Origin: Paenibacillus alginolyticus DSM 5050 = NBRC 15375
GTDB taxonomy: Bacteria > Bacillota > Bacilli > Paenibacillales > NBRC-103111
Direction: 5' to 3'
DNA: 64,000 bases
NCBI RefSeq assembly: GCF_000422905.1
Contig: NZ_AUGY01000011.1
Coordinates: 1 to 64,000, forward strand
Below, in pieces: positions 24,987 to 34,362 of this stretch (the stretch's first letter is position 1; every line of letters starts with the position of its first letter). Under the pieces are notes generated by a model. That model was not told the origin of the DNA. It saw only the letters and a program-made list of their open reading frames with translations, and did not search any database. A program made the translations under genes and the position numbers.

Positions 24987-25235
24987 TTACGTTTCAACTC
25001 GAAAAATGGTCCCATCATCACGAAAGTAATAGGCGATATCATCCGTTCTCGTGCTTAGTCTTACGGATTTCTTAGTGAACTTTTCGATGATTCCGCGATC
25101 TACTTCGCAGTAAACACCATCGGCGTTCGTCTGCAACACGGTAACCGGGGTTTGTGATAATGCGGCAGCAAATAGATCCGCATCCGTTTCAAGCATCTTA
25201 TGCAATAGGGTCGACCTCACCTTCATATAGGTCAA
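24987..25235 (-). CDS. Small hypothetical protein
   Basis: The open frame allows up to 82 aa. The best translation start may be TTG or ATG at about 25202-25211, because AAGGTGAGG lies some nine bases before the TTG and no good site precedes the first ATG. The protein is soluble, rich in Asp and Thr, with YCEVDRGIIEKFTKKSVRLS in the middle. It reads like a small globular domain, but I recognise no family. It is divergent from the DUF3231 gene. Confidence 0.45.
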   Translation of the reverse strand: MTYMKVRSTLLHKMLETDADLFAAALSQTPVTVLQTNADGVYCEVDRGIIEKFTKKSVRLSTRTDDIAYYFRDDGTIFRVET

Positions 25236-25400
25236 TTGCGACCGCTTTATACCAAATTATACTGGAGTATATGCAGGAGCTGCTATTTGAAGCGGCTTCT
25301 TTTTTATTTCTTGTTCAAGTATCGGGTATTTTAATACTAAACCACGAAGTTGGAGGGAATAATAACCACAACAAATTATTAAAACAAGGGAGTATAGCAT

Positions 25401-26408
25401 ATGAATTCAAGCCATGTACCATTGACATCATCAGAAATAGGAAACTTGTGGATGACTTATCAAGAAAAAACAATGTTATTGAGGTTCTTAGAGTATTTCC
25501 TTGAACATGCTGAGGATGAAGAAATTCAACAAATCTTAAAGTCGACTTACGATTCAACGCAACAAAGTGTAGAGTCCATTATATATATTTTCCAACAAGA
25601 AGGAGCCGTTATTCCACTTGGCTTTACGGAGAATGACGTTAATAAAGGAGTTCCTAAGTTATTCGATTTTCTATATGAACCCATGTTTTTACATATGATA
25701 AGCAAGATAGAAGCTAGTCTTTTTGCATTGTACTCAACGATGTCCTATCGTCAAGACATAAGACAACTATTTAAGCAACTGACAGCAAAATCACAAGAAA
25801 TGTTTGACCAATGTGCACAATTTCTTTTAGATAAAGGGGTTCTTGTCCGCCCGCCTTTTATGACAATGCCCAAAGAAGTTACCTTTGTTAAAGATAAAAG
25901 TTATTTATCAGGGTTTAATTTGCTAAGGGAAACAAGAGCATTAAATGCCATTGAAATTTCCCTTATACATCATGCCATAGAGACCAACCTTACAGGCATG
26001 CAATTAATGATTGGTTTCGCCCAAGTAGCTAATGATACGACAGTAAAAGAATATTTTGTTGAAGGAATGAAATTGTCTAAGGAAGTTGAAACAACACTAG
26101 GTGAATATTTACGTCAGGATTACATAGAGCCTCCTGCTACTCATGCAGGGAAAGCGACGAATTCTACAGTTGCTCCATTTTCGGATAAGTTAATGATGTA
26201 TATCACTAACTTGTTAGGATCATTTAGTATTGGGAGCAATGCACTTGGTGGAGCTTTTAGTTTGCGAAGTGATTTGCTGGTGACGATGGCTCGACTTACT
26301 TCGAAAATTGTGCCTTTTATCAAAGACGGTGGAGAAATATTGATCAATAACGGGTGGATGGAAGAATCACCACAAGTAGAAGATAGAAAACAACTAACTA
26401 AATCGTGA
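25401..26408 (+). CDS. DUF3231-family protein
   Basis: The 335-aa product is a tandem of two similar helical domains (about 1-165 and 170-335), each opening with a helix like LTSSEIGNLWMTYQ and SGFNLLRETRALNAIEISLI. DUF3231 proteins of Bacillales have this form and resemble four-helix ferritin-like bundles; some are linked to spores, but the role is not established. AAGGGAG precedes the ATG. It has no signal peptide. A strong terminator hairpin follows at 26417. It stands alone. Confidence 0.8.
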   Translation: MNSSHVPLTSSEIGNLWMTYQEKTMLLRFLEYFLEHAEDEEIQQILKSTYDSTQQSVESIIYIFQQEGAVIPLGFTENDVNKGVPKLFDFLYEPMFLHMISKIEASLFALYSTMSYRQDIRQLFKQLTAKSQEMFDQCAQFLLDKGVLVRPPFMTMPKEVTFVKDKSYLSGFNLLRETRALNAIEISLIHHAIETNLTGMQLMIGFAQVANDTTVKEYFVEGMKLSKEVETTLGEYLRQDYIEPPATHAGKATNSTVAPFSDKLMMYITNLLGSFSIGSNALGGAFSLRSDLLVTMARLTSKIVPFIKDGGEILINNGWMEESPQVEDRKQLTKS

Positions 26409-26416
26409 TGAAGATA

Positions 26417-26470
26417 TGACGAACAAGTAGGCTGCCGCAATGTTCATTGGGCAGCTTGTTCCGTCATTTT
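26417..26470 (+). terminator. Rho-independent terminator after the DUF3231 gene
   Basis: GAACAAG with CTTGTTC and GCTGCC with GGCAGC form a long stem within outer TGACG/CGTCA arms, and TTTTTG follows. Confidence 0.7.
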
Positions 26471-26626
26471 TGAGCTTAGATGAAAAGGTGGGATTGACTG
26501 TTATTCGGCAATTTGAGAAGGCAATAATGTCTTGAAATGAGGTTTCGATGAGTAGAAAAAAAGGGGAAAGGGTGTTGTCATGCCGAGTCAATCCTCATGG
26601 ATCTTGAATCATGGACATTCGGTTCA

Positions 26627-27031
26627 TCAATCAGTTATGTTTCTCATATAGTATTCAATAATATCTTTTCGACGAATAATTCCAATGAAAATATTTTGGT
26701 CATCTACAACGGGAACAAAATTTTGATCAGCTGCCAGTGCCAGCATATCCTCCATGTATGCGTTAATCGAAACGGACTCATTGTGAATATGCTTCTCAAT
26801 TTCGCTCACTTGCACTTGATCCAAATTATCAAAATGAATCCCAGGTGTATTCTTTAACGCCCACAACAGATCACCTTCCGACAATGTACCTGTATATTTC
26901 CCATCATTATCAACAAGGGGAAGAGCCGTGTAATAGTGATTTTCTAATTGTTCTAATGCTTCCCGCATGGAAGCTGACGATGTGATAAAGGCAACTTTGT
27001 CTTTAGGCAATAGAAAAGAGGCTATTTTCAT
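26627..27031 (-). CDS. CBS-domain protein
   Basis: This 134-aa protein is a pair of CBS motifs (about 8-60 and 72-130) that form one Bateman module binding adenine nucleotides such as AMP, ATP or c-di-AMP. YYTALPLVDNDGKYTGTLSE and FVPVVDDQNIFIGIIRRKDI are the two core strands. No catalytic domain is attached, so it is a stand-alone sensor or regulator. ATG 27031 is preceded by AAAGGAG nine bases away. Neighbours give no functional hint. Similar stand-alone CBS proteins are common in Bacillales. Confidence 0.85.
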   Translation of the reverse strand: MKIASFLLPKDKVAFITSSASMREALEQLENHYYTALPLVDNDGKYTGTLSEGDLLWALKNTPGIHFDNLDQVQVSEIEKHIHNESVSINAYMEDMLALAADQNFVPVVDDQNIFIGIIRRKDIIEYYMRNITD

Positions 27032-27170
27032 AGTTATAAACTCCTTTTCTCTGAAATTTCAATCAATGATATATTAATTAAAACATAAATAGCTTTCAAG
27101 TGCATTGGGTTATGTTTCCATTTAAGCGAGAATCACCAGGAAATGTCAAACGGGATCGCAGACCGGCAGG

Positions 27171-27338
27171 TCAATAATTGATTTCATCCAAAACTTGCGA
27201 AAGCCGAACGAGATCCTCCTTAATATCCCTACAAGACCTACTGATCATACTCAACTCTCTCCAGCCTTCCTCTATCTCGGCAATCATCAGGTCGATATCT
27301 CCATTCGTGATCTTTCTTTCCTCCATATTGGTCAGCAT
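27171..27338 (-). CDS. Small 55-aa hypothetical protein
   Basis: ATG 27338 to TGA 27171-27173. AAAGGAG lies six bases before the ATG, an excellent ribosome binding site. The product has an acidic, helical look (NGDIDLMIAEIEEGWRELSM, then SCRDIKEDLVRLSQVLDEIN), with heptad-like spacing of Leu/Ile that suggests a short coiled coil. No family recognised. It is in the same orientation as the CBS gene, with a 139-bp gap. Confidence 0.55.
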   Translation of the reverse strand: MLTNMEERKITNGDIDLMIAEIEEGWRELSMISRSCRDIKEDLVRLSQVLDEINY

Positions 27339-27551
27339 TCGATGCTCCTTTAATCATGATAATGTTTCAATAGTATAAGTTTCGTTATGTTGTTCGCGAA
27401 TGAGGGTGTAGAAGACAATCGAATAATGAACGGCAGCTAAACGGACAAATTGTGATTGCATGTCAAGAAATATTGGAGTTCATGCCGGCGTACCATCGAG
27501 CTCCTGAAGTGTTGACTTTGGCTTCTGAAACCCATATTGTGGAATCGGAAG

Positions 27552-27608
27552 CATAAAGAGATGGATGTAGCTAAATCAGAGACGCATCGCGAGGATTTAC
27601 AGCATCAT
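27552..27608 (+). repeat. 57-bp copy of internal GH78 coding sequence, upstream of the gene
   Basis: This segment matches 27834-27890 inside the GH78 gene over 57 bp with only a few changes; both encode HKEMD.A.SETHREDLQHH. It joins directly to the 94-bp leader repeat at 27607. It looks like debris of a tandem duplication and recombination. Confidence 0.7.
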
Positions 27609-27700
27609 GACGGTTCTTTTTTATTTGAGAATATTGTTGATCGAGGGAAAATGAACGATTGTTCTACCTCACTTTTCAGTTGTACAGTTGGATCGCAGGA
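27607..27700 (+). repeat. ~94-bp leader repeat, copy 1 (before the GH78 gene)
   Basis: From ATGACGGTTCTTTTTTA to GTTGGATCGCAGGA, it matches 32321-32415 with about six differences and one indel. It contains TTGAGAATATTGTTGATCG. It is placed 63 bp before the GH78 start, so it is probably part of the untranslated leader. Confidence 0.75.
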
Positions 27701-27762
27701 GAATTTTAGTTCTTCTGTTCAACTACAAATATTCGAATTCAATTTTAGGGGAGAGATAAGAT

Positions 27763-29951
27763 TGTCTAAGCATTGGCAAGCACGTTGGATTACGGAAAAC
27801 TCGTTTAGTTCGATGGAACCATTGGATTTATTTCATAAAGAAATGGATGCAGCTGAATCAGAGACTCATCGCGAGGATTTGCAGCATCATCATTGGCTTG
27901 TGAGGACTACATTTGATCTAGCGTCTATTGATCTTGAAAGCGTTCCCCTATATATGAACATCACGGCAGACGATTACTACAAGCTGTACCTTAACCGCCG
28001 TTTTGTTGCTCAGGGGCCTGCTCAAAACGATGCCGGCCACTACTATTACAATCGGATCGAGGTTAGTCCCTTTCTCCAAGCGGGGAAAAATGTCATCGCT
28101 GTCCACGTGTATTACCAAGGGCTAGTTAATCGGGCATATAACAGCGGTGATTACAGGCAGGGGCTTATCGCAGAGCTGACAACGGGCGACCGTGTTCTCG
28201 TAAAAACCGATGAGACTTGGCGAGCTAAACGGGCAGAAGGATTCCAGAAAGGGGATACTTTTGGCTATTTGACGCAATTTACCGAGCATATCGATGCCAG
28301 AAAGTCGGAAAAAGGCTGGAAGGATCATTCCTTTGATGACTCCGCTTGGCTTCCCGTCCAGACGAACAATCAAGCGGACTATACGCTTGTAGAGCAGCCG
28401 ACACCCGTATTATCGGTTTATGAGAAGCAGCCACATAACGTAGTAAGAAGGGCTCCCGGTCATTACTGGATTGATTTTGGCGAGGAAATCACTGGCCAGT
28501 TTACCATGGAGGCGGAAGGGGAAGCAGGCGCAGAAATCGAAATCCGCTGCGGTGAAGAACTGGAAGAGGATGGACAAGCGGTCAGATTTAACATGCGCTG
28601 CAACTGTACTTATCAAGATCGTTGGACGCTATCCGGGAATAACGATAAATTGGACCTTTACGATTACAAAGGCTTTCGATACGTGGAAGTGTTCGGCCCC
28701 GAACAAGCGATTCGTCCTGATTCGTTCCAAGCGATCGTCCGACACTATCCTTTTAATGAAGAAAGCTGTCGTTTTCAAAGCTCGGATGACTTGACGAACC
28801 GAATTTTTCAAATATGTAAAAACGGAGTCAAATATGGTTCCCAAGAAAACTTTGTAGACTGTCCGACCCGTGAGAAGGGACAATATTTGGGCGATAATAC
28901 GGTGATCGGGCATGCTCACATGCTCCTCAGCGGTGATTTGCGATTGTATAAGAAGGCAATTGAGCAATTTGCTCTTAGTTCCTCTACGTGCCCTGGTCTC
29001 ATGTCAGTCGTTCCAGGGAACTTTATGCAGGAGATTGCTGACTTTTCACTTCAGTGGCCGCTGCAGCTGCTGGAATATTATAAATACAGCGGGGATCTGA
29101 CCTTTTTGCGGGACATGTATCCTTATGCGAAGCAACTGCTCCGTCATTTTCAAGCCTACGATCGAGGCGATGGATTGTTACATGAAATCACCGATAAATG
29201 GAATTTGGTGGATTGGCCGAAGGAGCTGCGCGATGAATACGATTTTGAGCTAACGAAGCCGATAGGTCCCGGTTGTCATAATGTGGTTAATGCGTTTTAT
29301 CTTGGCTGCATCCATGCAGTGAATGAGATAAGTGATTTGTTGGGGATTTCTTACGAGGATGATCTTCCACGGTTAAAAAAACGCTTCATCGAAGTTTTTT
29401 ATGATCCGACCAGCCGTTTATTTACAGATGCGGAGGGAAGCAGACACCATGCGCTGCATGCCAATGTGCTGCCCTTGCTGTTTAATCTGGCCCCGGAGGA
29501 ATCCGTTCCATCCATCGTAGATCATATTCGCGAGAAAAGATTTTCGTGCGGCGTGTACTTTTCCTATTTTGTCCTAAAAGCTTTGGCAAGAGTTGGAGAG
29601 CATTCGTTGATTTATGAGCTTATGAGCTCCGAAGAAGAACATTCATGGGGAAATATGCTGAAAGAAGGCGCTACGACTTGTTTTGAGGCCTGGGGGAAAG
29701 ACCAAAAGTGGAATACGAGTCTTTGTCACCCTTGGGCAAGCGCTCCGGTACCCTTGCTGATCGAGGAAATCATCGGACTGAAACCATCCAAACCGGGGTG
29801 GGAGGAAATTTCGTTTTCACCAAAAATCCCGGCACATTGGGAGCATTTTACGCTGCAAGTCCGCGTCCCTTCTGGAACGATTCGCCTTGCATACAAGCAA
29901 GGACAGTGGGTAGAGGATTTTCCGCAACAAGTACGAGTGATCCGACACTGA
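27763..29951 (+). CDS. Alpha-L-rhamnosidase, GH78 family
   Basis: This 728-aa enzyme would remove terminal alpha-L-rhamnose from plant or bacterial oligosaccharides; no signal peptide, so it acts in the cytoplasm. An N-terminal jelly-roll domain (about 45-215; YMNITADDYYKLYLNRRFVA) is followed by a beta-domain and the (alpha/alpha)6 barrel. DCPTREKGQYLGD near residue 366 is the GH78 motif with catalytic acids, and FEAW...SLCHPWAS near 650 closes the site. I choose TTG 27763 because GGGGAGA lies nine bases upstream and the enzyme fold begins there; the open frame extends to 27537 only through duplicated leader DNA. It is the first gene of a locus with an AraC regulator and an LplABC importer. 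Confidence 0.87.
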
Positions 29952-29986
29952 CCATAGAAAATATTTGTAGAAAAGGAGAGTAAACG

Positions 29987-32233
29987 ATGATAAAGAATAT
30001 CTCGATGAACAAGACATGGTTTCGTCGTCTCCTGTTTTCCTATGTAACGATTTTCCTTTTTATTGTGCCTCTCCTCATGTTCGTCCTCTTGATGGCATTC
30101 AGTGAATTGTCACGAAAAACCGCAGTCGAATCGAATAAAATTTTCACCAAGCAATTGCTCCAATCCATTGACAATCAGATGAAGCTGATCGATAACACGA
30201 TCACGAATGAGATCGCCAGCGATGATACGCTGTTGGGTTTTTTTAATCCCGCTCTGCAAAGCGATCGATATTATTCGGGCTATTTGTCGTCTGTAAAAGT
30301 GAAAAGTCTCATGGCAACGATGCCTCTCATCGATTCGATCTATCTATACAGGCTGTCGGACGATACGGTGCAGACGCCATACTCCGTTTCTAAGCTAGCT
30401 GCATTTAACGATAAACAATTGATTGTAGAAGCATTGAAGCAATCCGTGCCAAATCATCTATGGACAGATGTGCGGAAAGGTTACACGGAGCAAGGCGAAC
30501 CCACCCAATTCGTATCGTTAGTGCGCCCATTGAATTCCGGTAATGACGGACTAATCGTTGTCAATGTGCAGCTTCAAGCGATTGCCCATTTTATTCAAAC
30601 ACTAACGACGGCAAATTCCAATCATCTCAGCCTTTATGACCGCGAGGGTACGCCTATTTATGGTGATATTCATGGGAACGATTCCCTAATGACGGAGATG
30701 CACTCCGATTATTCCGAATGGGCCATTTCCAGCAGTGTGGTGAATAGTAATTTATTTCGTCTTGTCTCCGCAATATCCAAATATTGGATATTGGTTTGTG
30801 CAATTTTCTTTAGTATTGGTGTTTTATGGATTGTTGTGGTTACTCGACGGAACTATAAGCCTGTAGAAACGATCATACAGCGTATCCAATTATTCTCCCA
30901 GCAAAAAAGCGCCGAACTGTTCCGTAAAGGCAATCATGATGAATTTAAGTTCATCGATACCGCCTTGGTGAATTTGATGGAGCAGTCAAATGCCTATCAG
31001 AAGCAGCATGAGGAAGATTTGGTTTTTAAGCGAAAGCATTTCTTTTTCGAATGGATGGAAGGAAATCGCCCCTTGAAGTATGAAGAGTGGCAACAGGAGA
31101 TGGAGAGTCTCGGAATGCCTTGCGATTTTGACTCGTTATGTGTAAGTGTGCTCGAAATTAATAAATACAGTAAATTCGCTAGTCTTTATTCAGATCATGA
31201 TCAAAATTTGCTTAAATTCGTTTTGTGTAGCGTAGTAAAGGAAATCGCAATTGGCCGAAATGTAACCATATGGATCGAGTGGACGTCCAAGGATCAATTG
31301 ACTTTGCTGCACTTGGTCCAGAAAGTTTCGCCTGAGAGTAAGCCCGAACAGATCGCGAGTGATATAGCGAATGACATGATGCAATGGGTGAAGACCTACC
31401 TTGATTTTAATATTACAATGGGCATAGGTTCAGGCGTCGATCGCATAGAGCTTGTACATTATGCATACGTCGAAGCCTTGGAAGCACTTCAATACAAACC
31501 TTCACTAGGTGAGGATAGTGTGATCTGTTATTGGGAGATTAATCCTGAGGGTAAGCAGCAGTCGCTCGATCTGCTCGAATATATCCGTGCGCTTGCCTTT
31601 TCATTACGAACGGGGGAAGGCGATTGGCAGGGCAGTATCGCACAACTTTTCGATGGCATTCGAGCCGGTTTGTATGCGCGTAAGGAATTGGACAACTTAA
31701 TGAGCTACATGATATTTTTTCTTGATAAGGAGTTTACGGACCTACCAGCGGATGTGCAAAAAATATGGGCAAACGGCTTGCAGGATAAACTGCAAAAAGC
31801 GGTAGACGACTGGGACACCGTGGACGAACTACAGCAAATGTTGAGAAGTGTTCTTACGGAAACAACTGAAGCAATCGCGACGTTGCGTGAGATGAGCAGC
31901 AATTATATGCTTATCCGCAAAATTAAATTGTATATGGAGGAACATTACCAGAATCCGGATCTATCATTGCTTCATTTAAGCGATGTGTTTCATGTGCAAA
32001 TGAAAAGCATCAGTCGTACGTTTAAAGAAGAAATTGGGGAAAATTTTATTGATTATTTGACGCGAATTCGCACGGAGCACGCTAAAGAGCTTCTGGTTCA
32101 TACCGAACATTCCATACAAGAGATTACGGTTAAAATTGGATATCTGCATCCGAACACGTTTATTCGATCATTTAAAAAGTTGGTTGGTCAAACCCCAGGA
32201 GACTTTCGGAAGACTGCTCAAGTGAAATCATAA
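29987..32233 (+). CDS. Membrane-bound AraC-family regulator (one-component, YesN/YtdP-like)
   Basis: This 748-aa regulator has an N-terminal helix (about 14-37), an extracytoplasmic sensor domain (about 40-260), a second helix (about 262-284) and a cytoplasmic part ending in an AraC double helix-turn-helix (about 645-745; LSLLHLSDVFHVQMKSISRT and GYLHPNTFIRSFKKLVGQTP). Such proteins fold the sensor kinase and regulator roles into one chain and usually control the adjoining importer. AGGAG precedes the ATG. It lies 35 bp after the GH78 gene and upstream of the lplBCA-type genes, so it probably activates the locus in response to an oligosaccharide. Confidence 0.9.
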   Translation: MIKNISMNKTWFRRLLFSYVTIFLFIVPLLMFVLLMAFSELSRKTAVESNKIFTKQLLQSIDNQMKLIDNTITNEIASDDTLLGFFNPALQSDRYYSGYLSSVKVKSLMATMPLIDSIYLYRLSDDTVQTPYSVSKLAAFNDKQLIVEALKQSVPNHLWTDVRKGYTEQGEPTQFVSLVRPLNSGNDGLIVVNVQLQAIAHFIQTLTTANSNHLSLYDREGTPIYGDIHGNDSLMTEMHSDYSEWAISSSVVNSNLFRLVSAISKYWILVCAIFFSIGVLWIVVVTRRNYKPVETIIQRIQLFSQQKSAELFRKGNHDEFKFIDTALVNLMEQSNAYQKQHEEDLVFKRKHFFFEWMEGNRPLKYEEWQQEMESLGMPCDFDSLCVSVLEINKYSKFASLYSDHDQNLLKFVLCSVVKEIAIGRNVTIWIEWTSKDQLTLLHLVQKVSPESKPEQIASDIANDMMQWVKTYLDFNITMGIGSGVDRIELVHYAYVEALEALQYKPSLGEDSVICYWEINPEGKQQSLDLLEYIRALAFSLRTGEGDWQGSIAQLFDGIRAGLYARKELDNLMSYMIFFLDKEFTDLPADVQKIWANGLQDKLQKAVDDWDTVDELQQMLRSVLTETTEAIATLREMSSNYMLIRKIKLYMEEHYQNPDLSLLHLSDVFHVQMKSISRTFKEEIGENFIDYLTRIRTEHAKELLVHTEHSIQEITVKIGYLHPNTFIRSFKKLVGQTPGDFRKTAQVKS

Positions 32234-32320
32234 AGATGAACTTTGTTGATTGGTGTTTTTTTGTTGATTCATAGGATTTGGATTGCTATAGAATCGGATT
32301 CACTGGAGAAAAAGCCAGGG

Positions 32321-32415
32321 ATGACGGTTCTTTTTTTACTTGAGAATATTGTTGATCGAAGGAAAATGAACGATTGTTTCACCTCACCTTTCAGTTGTAC
32401 AGTTGGATCGCAGGA
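32321..32415 (+). repeat. ~94-bp leader repeat, copy 2 (before the importer operon)
   Basis: Second copy of the leader segment at 27607-27700. It ends 54 bp before the first permease gene and shares TTGAGAATATTGTTGATCG and CAGTTGTACAGTTGGATCGC with copy 1. The placing before two transcription units of one locus suggests shared control. Confidence 0.75.
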
Positions 32416-32469
32416 TACAACAACGAAAGAGGGAGCTATATGAAAGCTATAGACCGAAGGGGAGTCGAC

Positions 32470-33360
32470 ATGAAGAGATTAAGGGAGAATATTCCGCTTC
32501 TCCTTATGTTCATACCCGTCATTTTATTTTACTTAATTTTCAAATACGTGCCAATGGCTGGACTGATCATTGCTTTTAAAGATTATAACTTTTTTGATGG
32601 GGTGTTTCACAGTCCTTGGGTTGGATTTGAAAATTTTCAAAAGCTGTTCAATGACGTAAATACATTAAAAATTATCCGAAACACGCTTCTACTTAGCAGT
32701 CTAAACATATTCGTGGGATTTCCGTTTCCGATCCTATTAGCTATTCTTTTGAACGAAGTGAGAAAAATGTGGTTCAAGAAGATCGTTCAAACGTTTGTTT
32801 ATTTACCTTACTTTTATTCATGGATTATTGTCGGTGGGATCGTCTTTAGTATTTTCGGAATCGAAGGAAGCTGGTTAAGTCATTTGATGACCCTTTTTAA
32901 GATGGAACCATTTCCATTCTTATACAATATCAAATCATGGATCACCATCTTAGTTGGTGCGGGAATATGGAAAGATATGGGTTTCAGTGCCATCATCTAC
33001 TTGGCGGCAATGACGACAATCGACCCGTCGCTTTACGAATCTGCAAGTATGGATGGTGCTAATAAGTGGAAACAGATTATTCATATTACGATTCCCGGAA
33101 TTGCGCCGACCATCATTTTGGTCTTTATTCTTTCTATGGGGCGCGTGATGGAAGTCGGATTCGACCCCATTTACGTCTTAAAAAATGCTGCGGTGAACGA
33201 CGTTTCGGATGTCATCAGCACGTATATTTATCGCGTTGGACTGCAAGGCGCGCAATTTAGCTTAACTACAGCAATGGGCATGTTTGAATCAGTCGTTGCT
33301 TTAATTCTACTGCTCTCTGTCAATTGGATTGCACGTCGCTTTCAGCAGGGTCTATTTTAG
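32470..33360 (+). CDS. Sugar ABC importer permease, LplB type
   Basis: This 296-aa permease has six predicted helices and the EAA loop near residue 190 (YESASMDGANKWKQIIHITI), which docks to the ATPase. KYVPMAGLIIAFKDYNFFDG near 29 is the hallmark of the LplB/YtcP group that imports complex oligosaccharides. Two starts are possible: ATG 32440 (GAGGGAG upstream) and ATG 32470 (AAGGGGAG upstream); I prefer 32470 because family members begin there. It pairs with the LplC-type permease 15 bp downstream. The ATPase is not encoded in this locus. Confidence 0.9.
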   Translation: MKRLRENIPLLLMFIPVILFYLIFKYVPMAGLIIAFKDYNFFDGVFHSPWVGFENFQKLFNDVNTLKIIRNTLLLSSLNIFVGFPFPILLAILLNEVRKMWFKKIVQTFVYLPYFYSWIIVGGIVFSIFGIEGSWLSHLMTLFKMEPFPFLYNIKSWITILVGAGIWKDMGFSAIIYLAAMTTIDPSLYESASMDGANKWKQIIHITIPGIAPTIILVFILSMGRVMEVGFDPIYVLKNAAVNDVSDVISTYIYRVGLQGAQFSLTTAMGMFESVVALILLLSVNWIARRFQQGLF

Positions 33361-33375
33361 AAAGGAGGAATCGAG

Positions 33376-34251
33376 ATGCGTGCATCCAATGGAGATAAAA
33401 TCTTCTACATCATAAATTATATTGTATTAGCCTTAATTGCCTGCTCAAGCTTGTTTCCACTTCTTCATTTAATTGCGCTTTCCATTAGCAGTTCGTCCGC
33501 CGTCGAAACCGGGAAAGTAAATCTGTGGCCCATCGGCTTCACCTGGGATACGTTTAATGTTTTGTTCAAGGGAACACCGATCATCCGCTCATTCAGCAAC
33601 AGTGCTGTGATCACGTTCGTAGGTATTACGTTAAGTATGCTCACCACAATTATGGCCGCATATCCTTTATCGCGTCCCAACTTTTATGCACGACGTTTTT
33701 TTACGCTTTGGATGATCTTTACGATGATCTTTACAGGAGGCATTATCCCTACTTTCCTGGTTATTCAAAGTTTGGGACTAGTTAACTCCTATTGGGCTCT
33801 TTGGTTACCTGGTTTAGTAAGTACGTATAACATGTTGCTTCTACGCACGTACTTCGAGAACATCCCGTCTGAAATTGACGATGCGGCACGAATGGATGGC
33901 TGCAGCGAAGTACGTCTTCTACTTCAAGTTGTATTGCCCATTTCTATGCCTGTTCTCGCGACATTAACGCTTTTTTATGGTGTTGCGTACTGGAATATTT
34001 TTTTTAGTATGCTGATTTACATCAACGATACCGATAAGCACAACTTAACTGTGCTCGTACAGCAAATGATTCAAAGCCAGAGCGTGCTGCAGCAAAGCAT
34101 GGCGGTGCAGCCTGACGATCAGGTTCATGTGGTGGAGGAAGGAATTAAAGCTGCAGGTGTGATCGTCATGATTACCCCGATGTTGATCGTTTATCCATTT
34201 TTGCAAAAATACTTTGTCAAAGGCGTTATGCTTGGTTCTGTGAAAGGATAG
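33376..34251 (+). CDS. Sugar ABC importer permease, LplC/YtcP type
   Basis: This 291-aa permease is the partner of the LplB-type protein. Six helices and the EAA loop (EIDDAARMDGCSEVRLLLQV near 170) are visible. The long C-terminal extension with QQMIQSQSVLQQSMA and the end PFLQKYFVKGVMLGSVKG are typical of this subfamily. GGAGG lies before the ATG and the gap to the upstream permease is 15 bp. It is followed 111 bp later by the binding protein. Cytoplasmic membrane. Confidence 0.92.
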   Translation: MRASNGDKIFYIINYIVLALIACSSLFPLLHLIALSISSSSAVETGKVNLWPIGFTWDTFNVLFKGTPIIRSFSNSAVITFVGITLSMLTTIMAAYPLSRPNFYARRFFTLWMIFTMIFTGGIIPTFLVIQSLGLVNSYWALWLPGLVSTYNMLLLRTYFENIPSEIDDAARMDGCSEVRLLLQVVLPISMPVLATLTLFYGVAYWNIFFSMLIYINDTDKHNLTVLVQQMIQSQSVLQQSMAVQPDDQVHVVEEGIKAAGVIVMITPMLIVYPFLQKYFVKGVMLGSVKG

Positions 34252-34362
34252 GAGCATGAGGGCGATAAGGAGGTGGTGCTGCAAAGGGAAATGTGGTTCT
34301 TAAAGATCCGATAAGGTAAGCTTATGCAAACAAATAACGAATTCAAAAGGGGTTTATCAAAC

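Noticed and set aside
27537-27762. N-terminal extension of the GH78 gene (longest open frame)
   Set aside because: It runs through the duplicated leader and a copied coding fragment, and lacks a ribosome binding site; the GH78 fold begins at TTG 27763 behind GGGGAGA.
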